Positions 37,229-46,218 of a stretch of DNA of 64,000 nucleotides are shown here, piece after piece (positions within the stretch are counted from its first letter, which is position 1; each line of letters opens with the position of its first letter). Source of the stretch: Sediminicola sp. (GTDB lineage: Bacteria > Bacteroidota > Bacteroidia > Flavobacteriales > Flavobacteriaceae); contig JAHEND010000034.1 of assembly GCA_024643325.1 (NCBI GenBank), positions 1 through 64,000 on the forward strand, read 5' to 3'. The notes under the pieces are model-generated. The model was not told where the DNA came from and did not search any database. It saw only the letters and a list, made by a program, of their open reading frames with translations. Made by a program: the position numbers and the translations under genes.

Positions 37229-38311
37229 TTAGTCCTTCAAGATTTTCTCTTGGTGGTTAATTGACTCTTGGTGAATGGCTTTGAACATTTTTAAAACAAA
37301 CTCTTCACTTAGTCCTTTGGACTCTCCCTCTAAAATCATCTTTCCTAAGATCTCATTCCAACGATTACTTTGTAAGACCGCCACATTTTGAGATTTTTTA
37401 ATTTCTCCAATGGCATCTGCCACTTTCATTCTTTTTGAAAGCATGTCAATAAGTTGGTTATCAATCACATCTATCTGAGCCCTTAAAGTATTTAACTCCA
37501 CATTGTAATCTGTTTCAGCAGAAGACTCTTTTCTAATCTTAAGGTCTTTCATGATCTGAACCAAAGAGGTAGGGGTAACCTGTTGTGCGGCATCACTCCA
37601 AGCATTGTCAGGATCAAAATGTGTCTCAATCATTAGACCGTCAAAATTTAAATCCAAAGCAGTCTGAGAAACATCAAAAATCATATCGCGCTTCCCTGTT
37701 ATGTGAGAAGGATCATTAATGATAGGCAAATCTGGAAATTTCTGCTGCAATTCAATAGCAATTTGCCATTCTGGAATATTTCTGTACTTCGTTTTCTCAT
37801 AGGTAGAAAATCCTCTATGAATTACACCTAAATTTTTAATATTGGCATTGGCTAAACGCTCTACCGCACCTAACCATAAGGCTAAATCTGGATTTACTGG
37901 GTTTTTCACCAATACAATCTTATCCGTTCCCTCCAGGGCGTCTGCAATTTCTTGGATAATAAAAGGGCTCACTGTGGAACGCGCACCAATCCATAAAAGA
38001 TCTACATCGTGCTCCAAAGCCAATTCTACATGAGCTTTGTTAGCGACCTCTGTAGCCGTTTTTAAACCCGTTTCTTTTTTTACTTTTTGCAACCACTTTA
38101 AACCTAATGCGCCAACCCCTTCAAACATTCCTGGCTTAGTACGAGGTTTCCAAATCCCGGCTCTAAAATAATTTACATCCGTGTCTTTTAACTCATGTGC
38201 AATTTTTAATACTTGCTCTTCCGTTTCAGCGCTACAAGGCCCTGCAATTACAAGCGGATGATCTAAATTCATGGCATCTAACCAGTTTCTCATTTGTTTT
38301 GAATTTTCCAT
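37229..38311 (-). CDS. Bifunctional DAHP synthase / chorismate mutase
   Basis: The 360-residue fusion covers the first shikimate step and a later branch step. Residues 1-260 are a class I-beta DAHP synthase (V-I-A-G-P-C-S-A-E-T, K-P-R-T-K-P, D-P-S-H, G-L-M-I-E-T-H), and about 265-360 are an AroQ-type chorismate mutase (L-R-A-Q-I-D-V-I-D-N-Q-L, L-S-K-R-M-K-V-A-D-A-I-G). Fusion lets the mutase domain sense prephenate and chorismate and feed back on DAHP synthase; this allosteric idea is known for the family. It is fourth in the pheA-led run. Confidence 0.94.
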   Translation of the reverse strand: MENSKQMRNWLDAMNLDHPLVIAGPCSAETEEQVLKIAHELKDTDVNYFRAGIWKPRTKPGMFEGVGALGLKWLQKVKKETGLKTATEVANKAHVELALEHDVDLLWIGARSTVSPFIIQEIADALEGTDKIVLVKNPVNPDLALWLGAVERLANANIKNLGVIHRGFSTYEKTKYRNIPEWQIAIELQQKFPDLPIINDPSHITGKRDMIFDVSQTALDLNFDGLMIETHFDPDNAWSDAAQQVTPTSLVQIMKDLKIRKESSAETDYNVELNTLRAQIDVIDNQLIDMLSKRMKVADAIGEIKKSQNVAVLQSNRWNEILGKMILEGESKGLSEEFVLKMFKAIHQESINHQEKILKD

Positions 38312-38355
38312 TACTTATGTATTTAATCTTGTTAGGTTTTTAAAAGGCTTTTGCC

Positions 38356-39219
38356 TTATTTATGTTGAGGGGCAAGCCCATTTAAAATATCTTTAATTCT
38401 GTTTGTCTGTTCCATTTGAGCGTAAAGCCCATTAAAATCATTGGCTTCTACCAAAGATTTAAAATGTTCTAAATTTTTTATATACTCTGAAAGCGCCGCC
38501 ACCACAGCTGTTTTATTGTCTTTAAATATAGGTGCCCACATGGCAGGGGAACTCTTCGCCAGACGCACCGTACTTTCAAAACCACTACCTGCCATGTCAA
38601 AGATATCTCTTTCATTTTCTTCTTTCTCCATGACTGTCTTTCCCAACATAAAGGCGCTAATATGTGACAGATGAGACACATAAGCAATGTGAACATCATG
38701 TGCTGCTGCGTTCATATAACGAATACGCATACCCAAGGCTTGAAATACCTCTAAGGCCATTTCTTGTAATTTAAAAGCCGTTTGCTCTACTTCACAGATT
38801 ATCTGTGTCTTTCCTTTAAATAGGCCCGCTATCGCGGCCGATGGCCCTGAGAACTCTGTCCCAGCAATAGGGTGCGCTGCCAAGTAATTTCTTCTGTTGG
38901 GATGGTCTTTAACCGACTCACATAAGCTGGACTTTGTGGAACCGGCATCTACTACTACTGTATGTGCAGACACATGATCCAATACGAGCGGCAACACTTT
39001 TAAAGTGGCGTCTACCGGAATAGCTATAAACACAATATCTGCCGCTGCCACATCTTCTAAACGCCCTATCTCATCTATCACGCCCAAGGACAAAGCTTCC
39101 TTTAAGTAGTCTTCATTTTGGTCAATCCCGATGCGTTTCGCCTCAGGATAATGTTCCTTGATATCTTTAGAGAAAGAACCTCCAATTAAACCAACTCCTA
39201 TAACACAAACTACTTTCAT
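38356..39219 (-). CDS. tyrA: Prephenate dehydrogenase
   Basis: TyrA oxidatively decarboxylates prephenate to 4-hydroxyphenylpyruvate, the tyrosine branch. The 287-residue protein has an NAD-binding G-V-G-L-I-G-G-S-F near residue 8 and the prephenate-binding segment H-P-I-A-G-T-E-F-S-G-P and H-D-V-H-I-A-Y-V-S-H-L-S-H. No ACT domain is attached. It starts 2 bases after the aminotransferase stop. Confidence 0.94.
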   Translation of the reverse strand: MKVVCVIGVGLIGGSFSKDIKEHYPEAKRIGIDQNEDYLKEALSLGVIDEIGRLEDVAAADIVFIAIPVDATLKVLPLVLDHVSAHTVVVDAGSTKSSLCESVKDHPNRRNYLAAHPIAGTEFSGPSAAIAGLFKGKTQIICEVEQTAFKLQEMALEVFQALGMRIRYMNAAAHDVHIAYVSHLSHISAFMLGKTVMEKEENERDIFDMAGSGFESTVRLAKSSPAMWAPIFKDNKTAVVAALSEYIKNLEHFKSLVEANDFNGLYAQMEQTNRIKDILNGLAPQHK

Positions 39220-39221
39220 AC

Positions 39222-40370
39222 TTAATTCTTCACACGTTCAATAGCTTCTTTTATAATCGTTTTGTCTACACAAAGAGAAAAACGAACATAGCCTGCACCG
39301 CCGGCTCCAAAAATGGTTCCTGGGGTAATGAATAAATCTTTTTCATGTAACAATGCTTCTATAAAAGCTTCTGCATCTGTTACACCCACTGGTAATTTAG
39401 CCCACACAAATAAGCCCACCGCCTTTGGATCGTAAGTACAGCCCAAAGCGTCTGCCAATTCATAGGTGAGTGCCCTTCGCTCCTCATATACTTTATTTAG
39501 TGATGCATACCAATCGTCAGCTACATCGAGTGCCGCTATGGCTCCCTTTTGTATCGGATAAAACATCCCTGAATCCATATTACTCTTCACCTTAAGCACT
39601 GCATTAATAATGGCTGCATCTCCCAAAACCATTCCTACACGCCACCCGGCCATATTAAACGTCTTACTCAAAGAATTTAACTCTATTACATGTCCCTTTG
39701 CACCTGGAATGGATAAGATACTCTGAGGCGCCTTGTTTAAAATAAAACTATAAGGGTTGTCATTGACCAAAAGAATATCGTGCTTTTTGGCAAAGGCTAC
39801 CAATTCTGTAAGTGCTGCTACAGAGGCCACTGCCCCAGTGGGCATATGAGGGTAAGACAGCCACATGAGTTTTATCTGAGTAAGATCTAACTGCTCCAAA
39901 GCGGCTATATCTGGCAACCAATTTTTGTCTAAAGAGAGCCTATAAGGAATGACCTTAGCGCCAACCAAATCAGAAACTGACTGATAGGTAGGGTACCCTG
40001 GATCTGGAATAAGCACCCCATCTCCTGGGTTTAAAAAGGCCATACTAATGTGCATGATCCCTTCTTTTGAACCCATCAATGGCAATATCTCAGATGCAGC
40101 ATCCATAGAAACACCAAACTGTCTTTTATAAAAAGATGCCATGGCTTCTCTAAGCTCAGGCAGTCCCTGATACGATTGATATTGGTGTGCATTCTCCGCG
40201 GCCGTGGCAGCTATTAAAGCCTGTGTAACTTTTGGATCTGGTGCCAAGTCTGGACTCCCAATTCCCATATTAATAATAGGTTTTCCCGCTGCCATTAGGC
40301 CTCTCACCTCTCTTAACTTTCTAGAGAAGTAATATTCTTGTACCGTATCTAAACGTGTGGCTGTTTTCAT
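39222..40370 (-). CDS. Class I/II aminotransferase of the Phe/Tyr operon
   Basis: The 382-residue PLP enzyme has the PLP lysine in S-L-S-K-T-F-N-M-A-G-W-R-V-G and the substrate Arg in Y-V-R-F-S-L. Placed between pheA and tyrA, it most likely does the final amino transfer to phenylpyruvate and hydroxyphenylpyruvate; aspartate or another keto acid is also possible. It overlaps pheA by 4 bases (ATGA) and abuts tyrA, so translation is probably coupled. Confidence 0.9.
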   Translation of the reverse strand: MKTATRLDTVQEYYFSRKLREVRGLMAAGKPIINMGIGSPDLAPDPKVTQALIAATAAENAHQYQSYQGLPELREAMASFYKRQFGVSMDAASEILPLMGSKEGIMHISMAFLNPGDGVLIPDPGYPTYQSVSDLVGAKVIPYRLSLDKNWLPDIAALEQLDLTQIKLMWLSYPHMPTGAVASVAALTELVAFAKKHDILLVNDNPYSFILNKAPQSILSIPGAKGHVIELNSLSKTFNMAGWRVGMVLGDAAIINAVLKVKSNMDSGMFYPIQKGAIAALDVADDWYASLNKVYEERRALTYELADALGCTYDPKAVGLFVWAKLPVGVTDAEAFIEALLHEKDLFITPGTIFGAGGAGYVRFSLCVDKTIIKEAIERVKN

Positions 40371-41203
40371 AATTCTCTAGCATTAGTGTATTCTCCTAAG
40401 ACCCTAAACTCAGCGGCCATAATTTCCAAAATAGCCCTTGCTTTGGCATAGTCTTCATATTGATCAAAAGTAACGTCTACAAAAAAAGCATACTTCCATG
40501 GAAGGTCTATTACTGGAAGTGATTGGATTTTTGTTAAATTTAAGTGGCAGTCACTCATCACATTGAGTACTGCAGCCAGGCTCCCTCTTTTATGGTCAAG
40601 CACAAAACGAAGCGATGCTTTATTAATTTCCTCTTGAGGAATTTCCTTAGAGGTTGTTTTTACAATAATAAAACGGGTGGCATTGTTTTTAATAGTCTGT
40701 ATGTCAGAAGCTAATACATCTAGGCCATATAAACCAGCAGCAACTTTAGGCGCTATAGCAGCAATACCCTTTAGTTGACCAGATTGAATTCGTTGAGCTG
40801 TTTCAGCAGTATCTACATCTTCTACCAATTGAATGTGTGGGTGTTTTTTAAAAAACTCATGACATTGTAATAAGGCCATAGGATGAGAATGCACCGCCTT
40901 AATATCCTCTATTCCCTGTCCTGGTAAAACCATAAGATGGTGGTGAATATTTAAGTAGTATTCCCCAATAATATGTAAGTGATGGTCAAACACCAAAGCA
41001 TAATTCGGTATAATAGAGCCCGCAATGGAATTTTCAATAGCCATAATACCCTTATCTGCCCTACCATCTATAAGTTCCTGAACTAAGGCCGGAAAAGACA
41101 TACAAGGAAGCATCTCCTGATCAGATCCATAACAATCTATAGCCACCTGATGGTGGTTAGAGCCTTTTATGCCTTGAATGGCTATTGTCATTTTTTCTTT
41201 CAT
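40367..41203 (-). CDS. pheA: Prephenate dehydratase
   Basis: PheA turns prephenate into phenylpyruvate. The 278-residue monofunctional enzyme has the catalytic N-A-T-R-F motif near residue 185 and a C-terminal ACT domain (S-L-R-F-V-L-D-H-K-R-G-S-L ... L-T-K-I-Q-S-L-P-V). The classical Phe-binding motifs G-A-L-V and E-S-R-P are changed to G-S-L-A and Q-S-L-P, so feedback by Phe may be weak. It is the first structural gene after the aromatic attenuator. The start could also be the ATG at 41191-41189 (M-T-I-A-I-Q-G-I-K-G). Confidence 0.93.
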   Translation of the reverse strand: MKEKMTIAIQGIKGSNHHQVAIDCYGSDQEMLPCMSFPALVQELIDGRADKGIMAIENSIAGSIIPNYALVFDHHLHIIGEYYLNIHHHLMVLPGQGIEDIKAVHSHPMALLQCHEFFKKHPHIQLVEDVDTAETAQRIQSGQLKGIAAIAPKVAAGLYGLDVLASDIQTIKNNATRFIIVKTTSKEIPQEEINKASLRFVLDHKRGSLAAVLNVMSDCHLNLTKIQSLPVIDLPWKYAFFVDVTFDQYEDYAKARAILEIMAAEFRVLGEYTNAREL

Positions 41204-41211
41204 TTTTAATC

Positions 41212-41303
41212 AAAAAAAAAATCCCGCAACAGCGGGACTCTTAATAAGGTATATCGTTCACAATATCCTAGAAAAGCCCCGTACTTCTATTAAAATAGAA
41301 GTA
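41212..41303 (-). promoter_or_regulatory. Aromatic amino acid transcription attenuator
   Basis: On the minus strand, in transcript order, three elements appear. Hairpin 1:2, TACTTCTAT (41303-41295) with ATAGAAGTA (41290-41282), lies over the Phe/Tyr codons. Segment CGGGGCTTTT (41281-41272) can pair over 10 positions (two G-U) with AAGAGTCCCG (41242-41233), an antiterminator. The terminator pairs AGTCCCGC (41239-41232) with GCGGGATT (41227-41220) around TGTT and ends in ten Ts, 9 bases before the pheA start. Antiterminator and terminator share AGTCCCG, so they exclude each other. A ribosome stalled on the aromatic codons would free the antiterminator; one reaching the stop at 41268 would cover it. 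Pairings are read directly; regulation is inferred. Confidence 0.88.
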
Positions 41304-41342
41304 AAAGTAAAAACGGTTCCAGAAATTTGTGCTAAGTGTCAT
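41268..41342 (-). CDS. Phe/Tyr leader peptide (24 residues)
   Basis: A 25-codon frame starts at the ATG complementary to 41342-41340 and stops at TAG (41270-41268). Residues 11-17 are F-Y-F-Y-F-Y-F, residue 7 is Phe, 8 is Trp and 24 is Phe: six Phe, three Tyr and one Trp in 24 residues. It lies just upstream of the terminator in front of pheA. This is the classic composition of an attenuation leader for aromatic amino acid synthesis. The peptide itself need not have a function. Confidence 0.88.
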   Translation of the reverse strand: MTLSTNFWNRFYFYFYFNRSTGLF

Positions 41343-41355
41343 ATTTTCTCTTACG

Positions 41356-41389
41356 AAAAGCTAATGTAATTATTATATTTAAAAGACAA
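41356..41389 (-). promoter_or_regulatory. Promoter of the pheA leader
   Basis: On the minus strand TTG (41389-41387), a 23-base spacer and TAGCTTTT (41363-41356) fit the Bacteroidota promoter with one mismatch in the last base of the -7 box. Transcription would start about 41349, a few bases before the leader start codon at 41342. Confidence 0.55.
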
Positions 41390-41536
41390 TGAATTCAATT
41401 GATTTTTTTTGAATTTTACCATTTAAGCCATTTTTATTAAGGAATTGCCGTAAAATCAATTTTAAAACTGAGAATAATAGAAGTTAAGATCAAAATAGTT
41501 TGGTATTTTCAAATACAGATCTAAGAAGTGAATCTT

Positions 41537-42490
41537 CTAAAACACCTCAGCAGCTATGGCTTCTATATTACTGGATTTACCCATGGAATAATAATGCAAA
41601 ACGGGTACGCCGGCAGCCTTGAGTTCTTTAGACTGCGCAATGGCCCACTCAATTCCTACCTGTCTTACGGCGGCTTTGTCTTTTGCGTCAGAGACTGCGT
41701 CTATGAGGTCTTGAGGCAAGTCTAGACTGAATACCTGAGGTAAGAGTTGCAGGTGTTTTTCTACTGCAATGGGTTTAATACCCGGAATAATAGGTACATG
41801 TATCCCAATTTCTTTAGCGGCTGCTACAAACTCAAAGTACTTTTGGTTGTCAAAAAACATTTGGGTTACTACGTAGTCTGCGCCTGCGTCTACCTTTTCT
41901 TTAAGTCTTTTGAGGTCTTGCTTTAAGGAAGGTGCTTCCATGTGTTTCTCTGGATAACCAGCTACACCAATACAAAAGGAGCTCGAATGGGTGCTTTCAA
42001 TTTCTTCATGCAGGTACTTTCCAGCACCCAAGTCTTTTATTTGCCCCACTAAGTCCTTGGCATAAGTATGCCCCCCTGGAGTGGCTTCAAAATAACGTTG
42101 GCCTGCCATGGCATCGCCCCTAAGGGCCATGACATTTTCAATTCCTAAGTATTGGCAATCTACTAATAAATACTCAGTTTCTTCTTTGGTGAAACCACCA
42201 CAAAGTACATGAGGAACCGTGTCTACCCCATATTTATGCTTAATGGAGGCGCAAATACCAACGGTACCTGGTCTCATTCTGGTAAGTTTTTTTTCTAATA
42301 AGCCCTCCTTCTTTAAATAGACAAATTCCTCTCTAGAGGTGGTCACATCTATAAAGGGGGGATTAAAGGCCATCAGTGGGTCTATATTGTTGTAAAGCTC
42401 CTGAATATTCCCACCTTTAACTGGGGGTACTATTTCAAAAGAAAACAAGGTTTTCCCTTTTGCGGCTGCTATGTGCTGGGTGATCTTCAT
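41537..42490 (-). CDS. metF: Methylenetetrahydrofolate reductase
   Basis: MetF makes 5-methyl-THF, the methyl donor for MetH. The 317-residue protein has F-S-F-E-I-V-P-P at the N-terminus with the catalytic Glu, G-N-x-type A-L-R-G-D near residue 108 and A-D-Y-V-V-T-Q-M-F-F-D. The ATG at 42490 was chosen: it follows the metH stop by 2 bases and gives the normal start M-K-I-T-Q-H-I; a longer reading would overlap metH by 31 bases. It is the last gene of the SAM-I riboswitch operon. Confidence 0.93.
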   Translation of the reverse strand: MKITQHIAAAKGKTLFSFEIVPPVKGGNIQELYNNIDPLMAFNPPFIDVTTSREEFVYLKKEGLLEKKLTRMRPGTVGICASIKHKYGVDTVPHVLCGGFTKEETEYLLVDCQYLGIENVMALRGDAMAGQRYFEATPGGHTYAKDLVGQIKDLGAGKYLHEEIESTHSSSFCIGVAGYPEKHMEAPSLKQDLKRLKEKVDAGADYVVTQMFFDNQKYFEFVAAAKEIGIHVPIIPGIKPIAVEKHLQLLPQVFSLDLPQDLIDAVSDAKDKAAVRQVGIEWAIAQSKELKAAGVPVLHYYSMGKSSNIEAIAAEVF

Positions 42491-42492
42491 AT

Positions 42493-45400
42493 CTATATGT
42501 CTGCTAAATTTGGGGCCAACCACTTCTTGGCGGTGGCTACAGGAATATCTTTTCTATAGGCAAAATCTTCCAATTGGTCTTGGGTAATCTTACCTACACC
42601 AAAGTATTTGGCTTCTGGGTGGGCAAAATAATACCCTGATACAGAGGCTGCTGGCCACATTGCCAAACTCTCCGTTAGACTAACACCTATCTTTTCTTCT
42701 ACCTCTAGTAGTTTCCAAAGCGTGATTTTCTCTAAATGATCCGGACAGGCAGGGTATCCTGGGGCTGGTCTGATCCCTTTGTACTCCTCTGATATCAATG
42801 CATTAGGATCTAAGGATTCCTGGGCTGCATACCCCCAATGCTCTTTTCTTACTTTTAAATGTAAGTATTCTGCAAAGGCCTCTGCTAGTCTGTCTGCCAA
42901 GGCTTTTACCATGATGGAGTTATAGTCGTCTAAAGCAGCCTGATAGGTCAAAGCCATTTCTTCTGATCCAAAACCTGCGGTTACACAAAAGGCCCCCATA
43001 TGGTCTTGAACGCCTTCATTTGGAGGGGCTATATAATCTGAAAGGGCTCTGTGTGCTACCCCTTCTTTTTTCTTGATTTGCTGTCTAAGGGTCCTGAAAA
43101 TATAAGTAGTATTGGTGTCTTTTTGAACGGAGATGTCGTCTGAGCCAGAACGTTCCGCAGGAAATATTCCAAACACCGCTTTTGCCGTAAATTTCTCTTC
43201 TGAGATAATTTTTTCCAACATGGCTTGGGCTTCTTCAAAAAGACTACTTGCCTGTTCTCCCACCACAGCATCTGTTAGAATGTCTGGGAAACGTCCGTGT
43301 AACTCCCAACTTCTAAAAAATGGAGTCCAATCTATAAAAGGCACTAAGTCTCTTAAATCTTGCTTTTCAATGACTTGAATACCTAATTGATTGGGCGCTG
43401 GAGCAAGGTCTTTTTTGAAATTTAACTTCAAGGCGTTCTCTCTTGCCTGTGCTAGAGACATATATTCTTTGGTTTTAGACCTGTTTAGGAATTGATCTCT
43501 AAACTGATCGTAGTCTTGTTTTAGTTTGGCTTTATAAGAGGCTGAAGTATCTGGTTGCAACAAATCTCCCACCACGGTCACCGCCCTAGAGGCGTCATTG
43601 ACATGCACTACCGTTTGCCCGTACTGAGGGGCAATTTTCACTGCGGTATGTGCTTTGGAAGTAGTAGCTCCACCAATGAGTAGCGGCATGGTGAACCCCT
43701 CACGTTGCATAGCTTCTGCTAAGAAAACCATCTCATCTAAAGAAGGCGTAATGAGCCCGCTGAGTCCAATGGCGTCTACCTGGTGCTCTTTAGCAGCGGC
43801 AATAATTTTATCTGGTGGTACCATTACCCCCAAATCTATAATCTCATAATTATTACAAGCCAATACCACACTCACAATATTTTTCCCAATATCGTGCACA
43901 TCTCCTTTCACGGTGGCCATGAGTATTTTTCCAGCAGATTGTGAGGCCGTAGCGTCATAATCTACTTGTAGTTTTTTAGCTTCTTCTATATATGGAAGCA
44001 AATAAGCCACTGCCTTTTTCATTACCCTGGCAGATTTCACTACCTGTGGCAAGAACATTTTTCCACTACCAAAAAGATCACCTACTACATTCATTCCTGT
44101 CATTAAATGCCCCTCTATAACTTGAATAGGCGCAGAAACAGTATTTCTAGCAGCTTCTACATCTTCAATAATATAGGTGTCTAAGCCTTTAACAAGTGCT
44201 CTGGTAATTCTATCCTGAAGAGGTTCTTCTCTCCAGGAGAGATCTACCTTGCTTTCTTTTTTGGTACCTACAAATCCTTCTGCAAAATCCAACAAGCGTT
44301 CGGTAGCATCTGCTCTTCTATTGAGAATCACATCTTCTACATGCTCTAAAAGCTCTTTTGGAATGTCTGAATACACCTCCAACATTGCAGGATTTACAAT
44401 TCCCATATTCATCCCTGCTTTAACTGCATGGTACAAAAATACCGAGTGCATGGCTTCCCGCACTGGATTGTTTCCTCTAAAGCTAAAAGACACATTACTC
44501 ACCCCGCCACTTACGGATACCCCGGGAAGGTTTTCTCTAACCCATTGGGTCGCTTTAATAAAATCTATGGCATTTAATTTATGCTCGTCCATACCTGTTG
44601 CTACAGGAAAAATATTTAAATCGAAAATAATATCTTGGGCCGGGAAATCTATTTGTTCTACCAATAAGTCATAAGACCGCTTTGCAATTTCAATCCTACG
44701 TTCGTAATTGTCTGCCTGCCCTACCTCATCAAAGGCCATAATAATCACGGCAGCCCCATAATTTTTAATTTTGAGAGCCTGCTCTAAAAAGAGGGCTTCT
44801 CCTTCTTTTAAAGAGATAGAGTTTACCACACATTTTCCTTGCACTACGCGGAGTCCAGCTTCTATAATAGGCCACTTAGAACTATCAATCATAATAGGCA
44901 CTCTGGAAATATCAGGCTCAGCAACTACTAAATTTAAGAAATTAACCATGGCTTCCTCTCCGTCTATGAGTCCGTCGTCCATATTAATATCTATGATTTG
45001 AGCCCCGTTTTCTACCTGCTCTCTGGCAACTGCTAAGGCCTGGTCGTAAGATTCCTCCTTAATGAGTCTCAGGAACATCTTAGAACCTGCTACATTCGTA
45101 CGCTCCCCAACATTGACAAAATTTAAATCTGGAGTGAGCACCAAAGGCTCTAATCCAGACAACTGCATAGGTCCCATTTGCTTTGGGCTGATTTTTCTGG
45201 GAGACGCTTTGGCGGCTATAGCGGCTATAGCTTCTATATGTGCTGGCCTTGTTCCACAACAACCCCCTACAATATTCACCAATCCTAAATCTACATATTC
45301 TTGAATTTGAGCAGCCATTTCAGCGGCACTTTCATCATAGCCCCCAAAAGCGTTTGGCAATCCTGCATTCGGGTGAGCAGAAACCCCAAATGGGGCTTTT

Positions 45401-46206
45401 TTAGCCAATACTTCTAAATGAGGCAATAAAGCCTTTGCCCCCAAAGCACAGTTAAAACCAACAGACAAAAGATCTGAATGTGATATGGAAATTAAAAATG
45501 CTTCTGCTGTTTGCCCAGAAAGGGTTCTTCCTGAGGCATCTGTTATGGTACCACTCACCATGACTGGGGTGGCTATATTTCTCTCTGCTTTTACCTCATC
45601 AATAGCGTATAATGCTGCTTTTGCATTCAAGGTATCAAAAACCGTTTCTACCAATAAAATATCTACTCCTGCATCCAATAAGGCTTCTACTTGCTGCCTA
45701 TAGGCGATTCTCAGGTCTTCAAAACTAACGGCTCTATACCCTGGATTGTTTACATCTGGAGACAGGCTAGCAGTTCTGTTAGTAGGCCCTATACTTCCTG
45801 CCACATACCTGGGCTTAGAAGGATCCAAAAGGGTATATTTTTCAGCTGCTTTTAAAGCAATTTTAGTGGCCTCATAATTGAGCTCATATACTAAATCTTC
45901 CATGTAATAATCTGCCATAGCAATGGTAGTACATGAGAAGGTATTGGTTTCTATAATATCTGCACCCGCCGCTAAATACTTTTCATGAATGGATTGAATG
46001 GCCTCTGGCTGGGTAAGGGTGAGTAAGTCGTTATTTCCCTGAAGCGGATGCTCGTATGTGGCAAACCTACTCCCTCTGTAATCTTCTTCAGTAAATTTAT
46101 ACTCCTGAATCATGGTACCCATAGCACCATCCAGTACCAAAACCTTTTCTTTAACAAGGTCTTTTACTAATGGCTTCTCTAGGGTATATTGGGGTATGTT
46201 ACTCAA
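42493..46206 (-). CDS. metH: Cobalamin-dependent methionine synthase, full length
   Basis: MetH moves the methyl group from methyl-THF to homocysteine through cobalamin. All modules are in one 1237-residue chain: homocysteine domain with zinc Cys in G-G-C-C-G-T, pterin domain ([12 protein letters not shown]), Cap, cobalamin domain with D-V-H-D-I-G-K-N and the axial His, and the SAM-dependent reactivation domain ([11 protein letters not shown]). The start is unusual: no ATG lies near the N-terminus, and the frame opens with TTG at 46206, 12 bases after the upstream stop. It needs vitamin B12, so the organism must make or import it. Confidence 0.95.
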   Translation of the reverse strand: MSNIPQYTLEKPLVKDLVKEKVLVLDGAMGTMIQEYKFTEEDYRGSRFATYEHPLQGNNDLLTLTQPEAIQSIHEKYLAAGADIIETNTFSCTTIAMADYYMEDLVYELNYEATKIALKAAEKYTLLDPSKPRYVAGSIGPTNRTASLSPDVNNPGYRAVSFEDLRIAYRQQVEALLDAGVDILLVETVFDTLNAKAALYAIDEVKAERNIATPVMVSGTITDASGRTLSGQTAEAFLISISHSDLLSVGFNCALGAKALLPHLEVLAKKAPFGVSAHPNAGLPNAFGGYDESAAEMAAQIQEYVDLGLVNIVGGCCGTRPAHIEAIAAIAAKASPRKISPKQMGPMQLSGLEPLVLTPDLNFVNVGERTNVAGSKMFLRLIKEESYDQALAVAREQVENGAQIIDINMDDGLIDGEEAMVNFLNLVVAEPDISRVPIMIDSSKWPIIEAGLRVVQGKCVVNSISLKEGEALFLEQALKIKNYGAAVIIMAFDEVGQADNYERRIEIAKRSYDLLVEQIDFPAQDIIFDLNIFPVATGMDEHKLNAIDFIKATQWVRENLPGVSVSGGVSNVSFSFRGNNPVREAMHSVFLYHAVKAGMNMGIVNPAMLEVYSDIPKELLEHVEDVILNRRADATERLLDFAEGFVGTKKESKVDLSWREEPLQDRITRALVKGLDTYIIEDVEAARNTVSAPIQVIEGHLMTGMNVVGDLFGSGKMFLPQVVKSARVMKKAVAYLLPYIEEAKKLQVDYDATASQSAGKILMATVKGDVHDIGKNIVSVVLACNNYEIIDLGVMVPPDKIIAAAKEHQVDAIGLSGLITPSLDEMVFLAEAMQREGFTMPLLIGGATTSKAHTAVKIAPQYGQTVVHVNDASRAVTVVGDLLQPDTSASYKAKLKQDYDQFRDQFLNRSKTKEYMSLAQARENALKLNFKKDLAPAPNQLGIQVIEKQDLRDLVPFIDWTPFFRSWELHGRFPDILTDAVVGEQASSLFEEAQAMLEKIISEEKFTAKAVFGIFPAERSGSDDISVQKDTNTTYIFRTLRQQIKKKEGVAHRALSDYIAPPNEGVQDHMGAFCVTAGFGSEEMALTYQAALDDYNSIMVKALADRLAEAFAEYLHLKVRKEHWGYAAQESLDPNALISEEYKGIRPAPGYPACPDHLEKITLWKLLEVEEKIGVSLTESLAMWPAASVSGYYFAHPEAKYFGVGKITQDQLEDFAYRKDIPVATAKKWLAPNLADI

Positions 46207-46218
46207 AATAATATTTTT

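Noticed and set aside
41178-41369. 63-codon open frame on the plus strand over the pheA leader
   Set aside because: The opposite strand holds a complete attenuator with leader peptide, hairpins and terminator; the plus frame has no family features and overlaps pheA.
44249-44674. 141-codon open frame on the plus strand inside metH
   Set aside because: It is antisense to a well-conserved gene with no domain-like content; a by-product of metH codon use.
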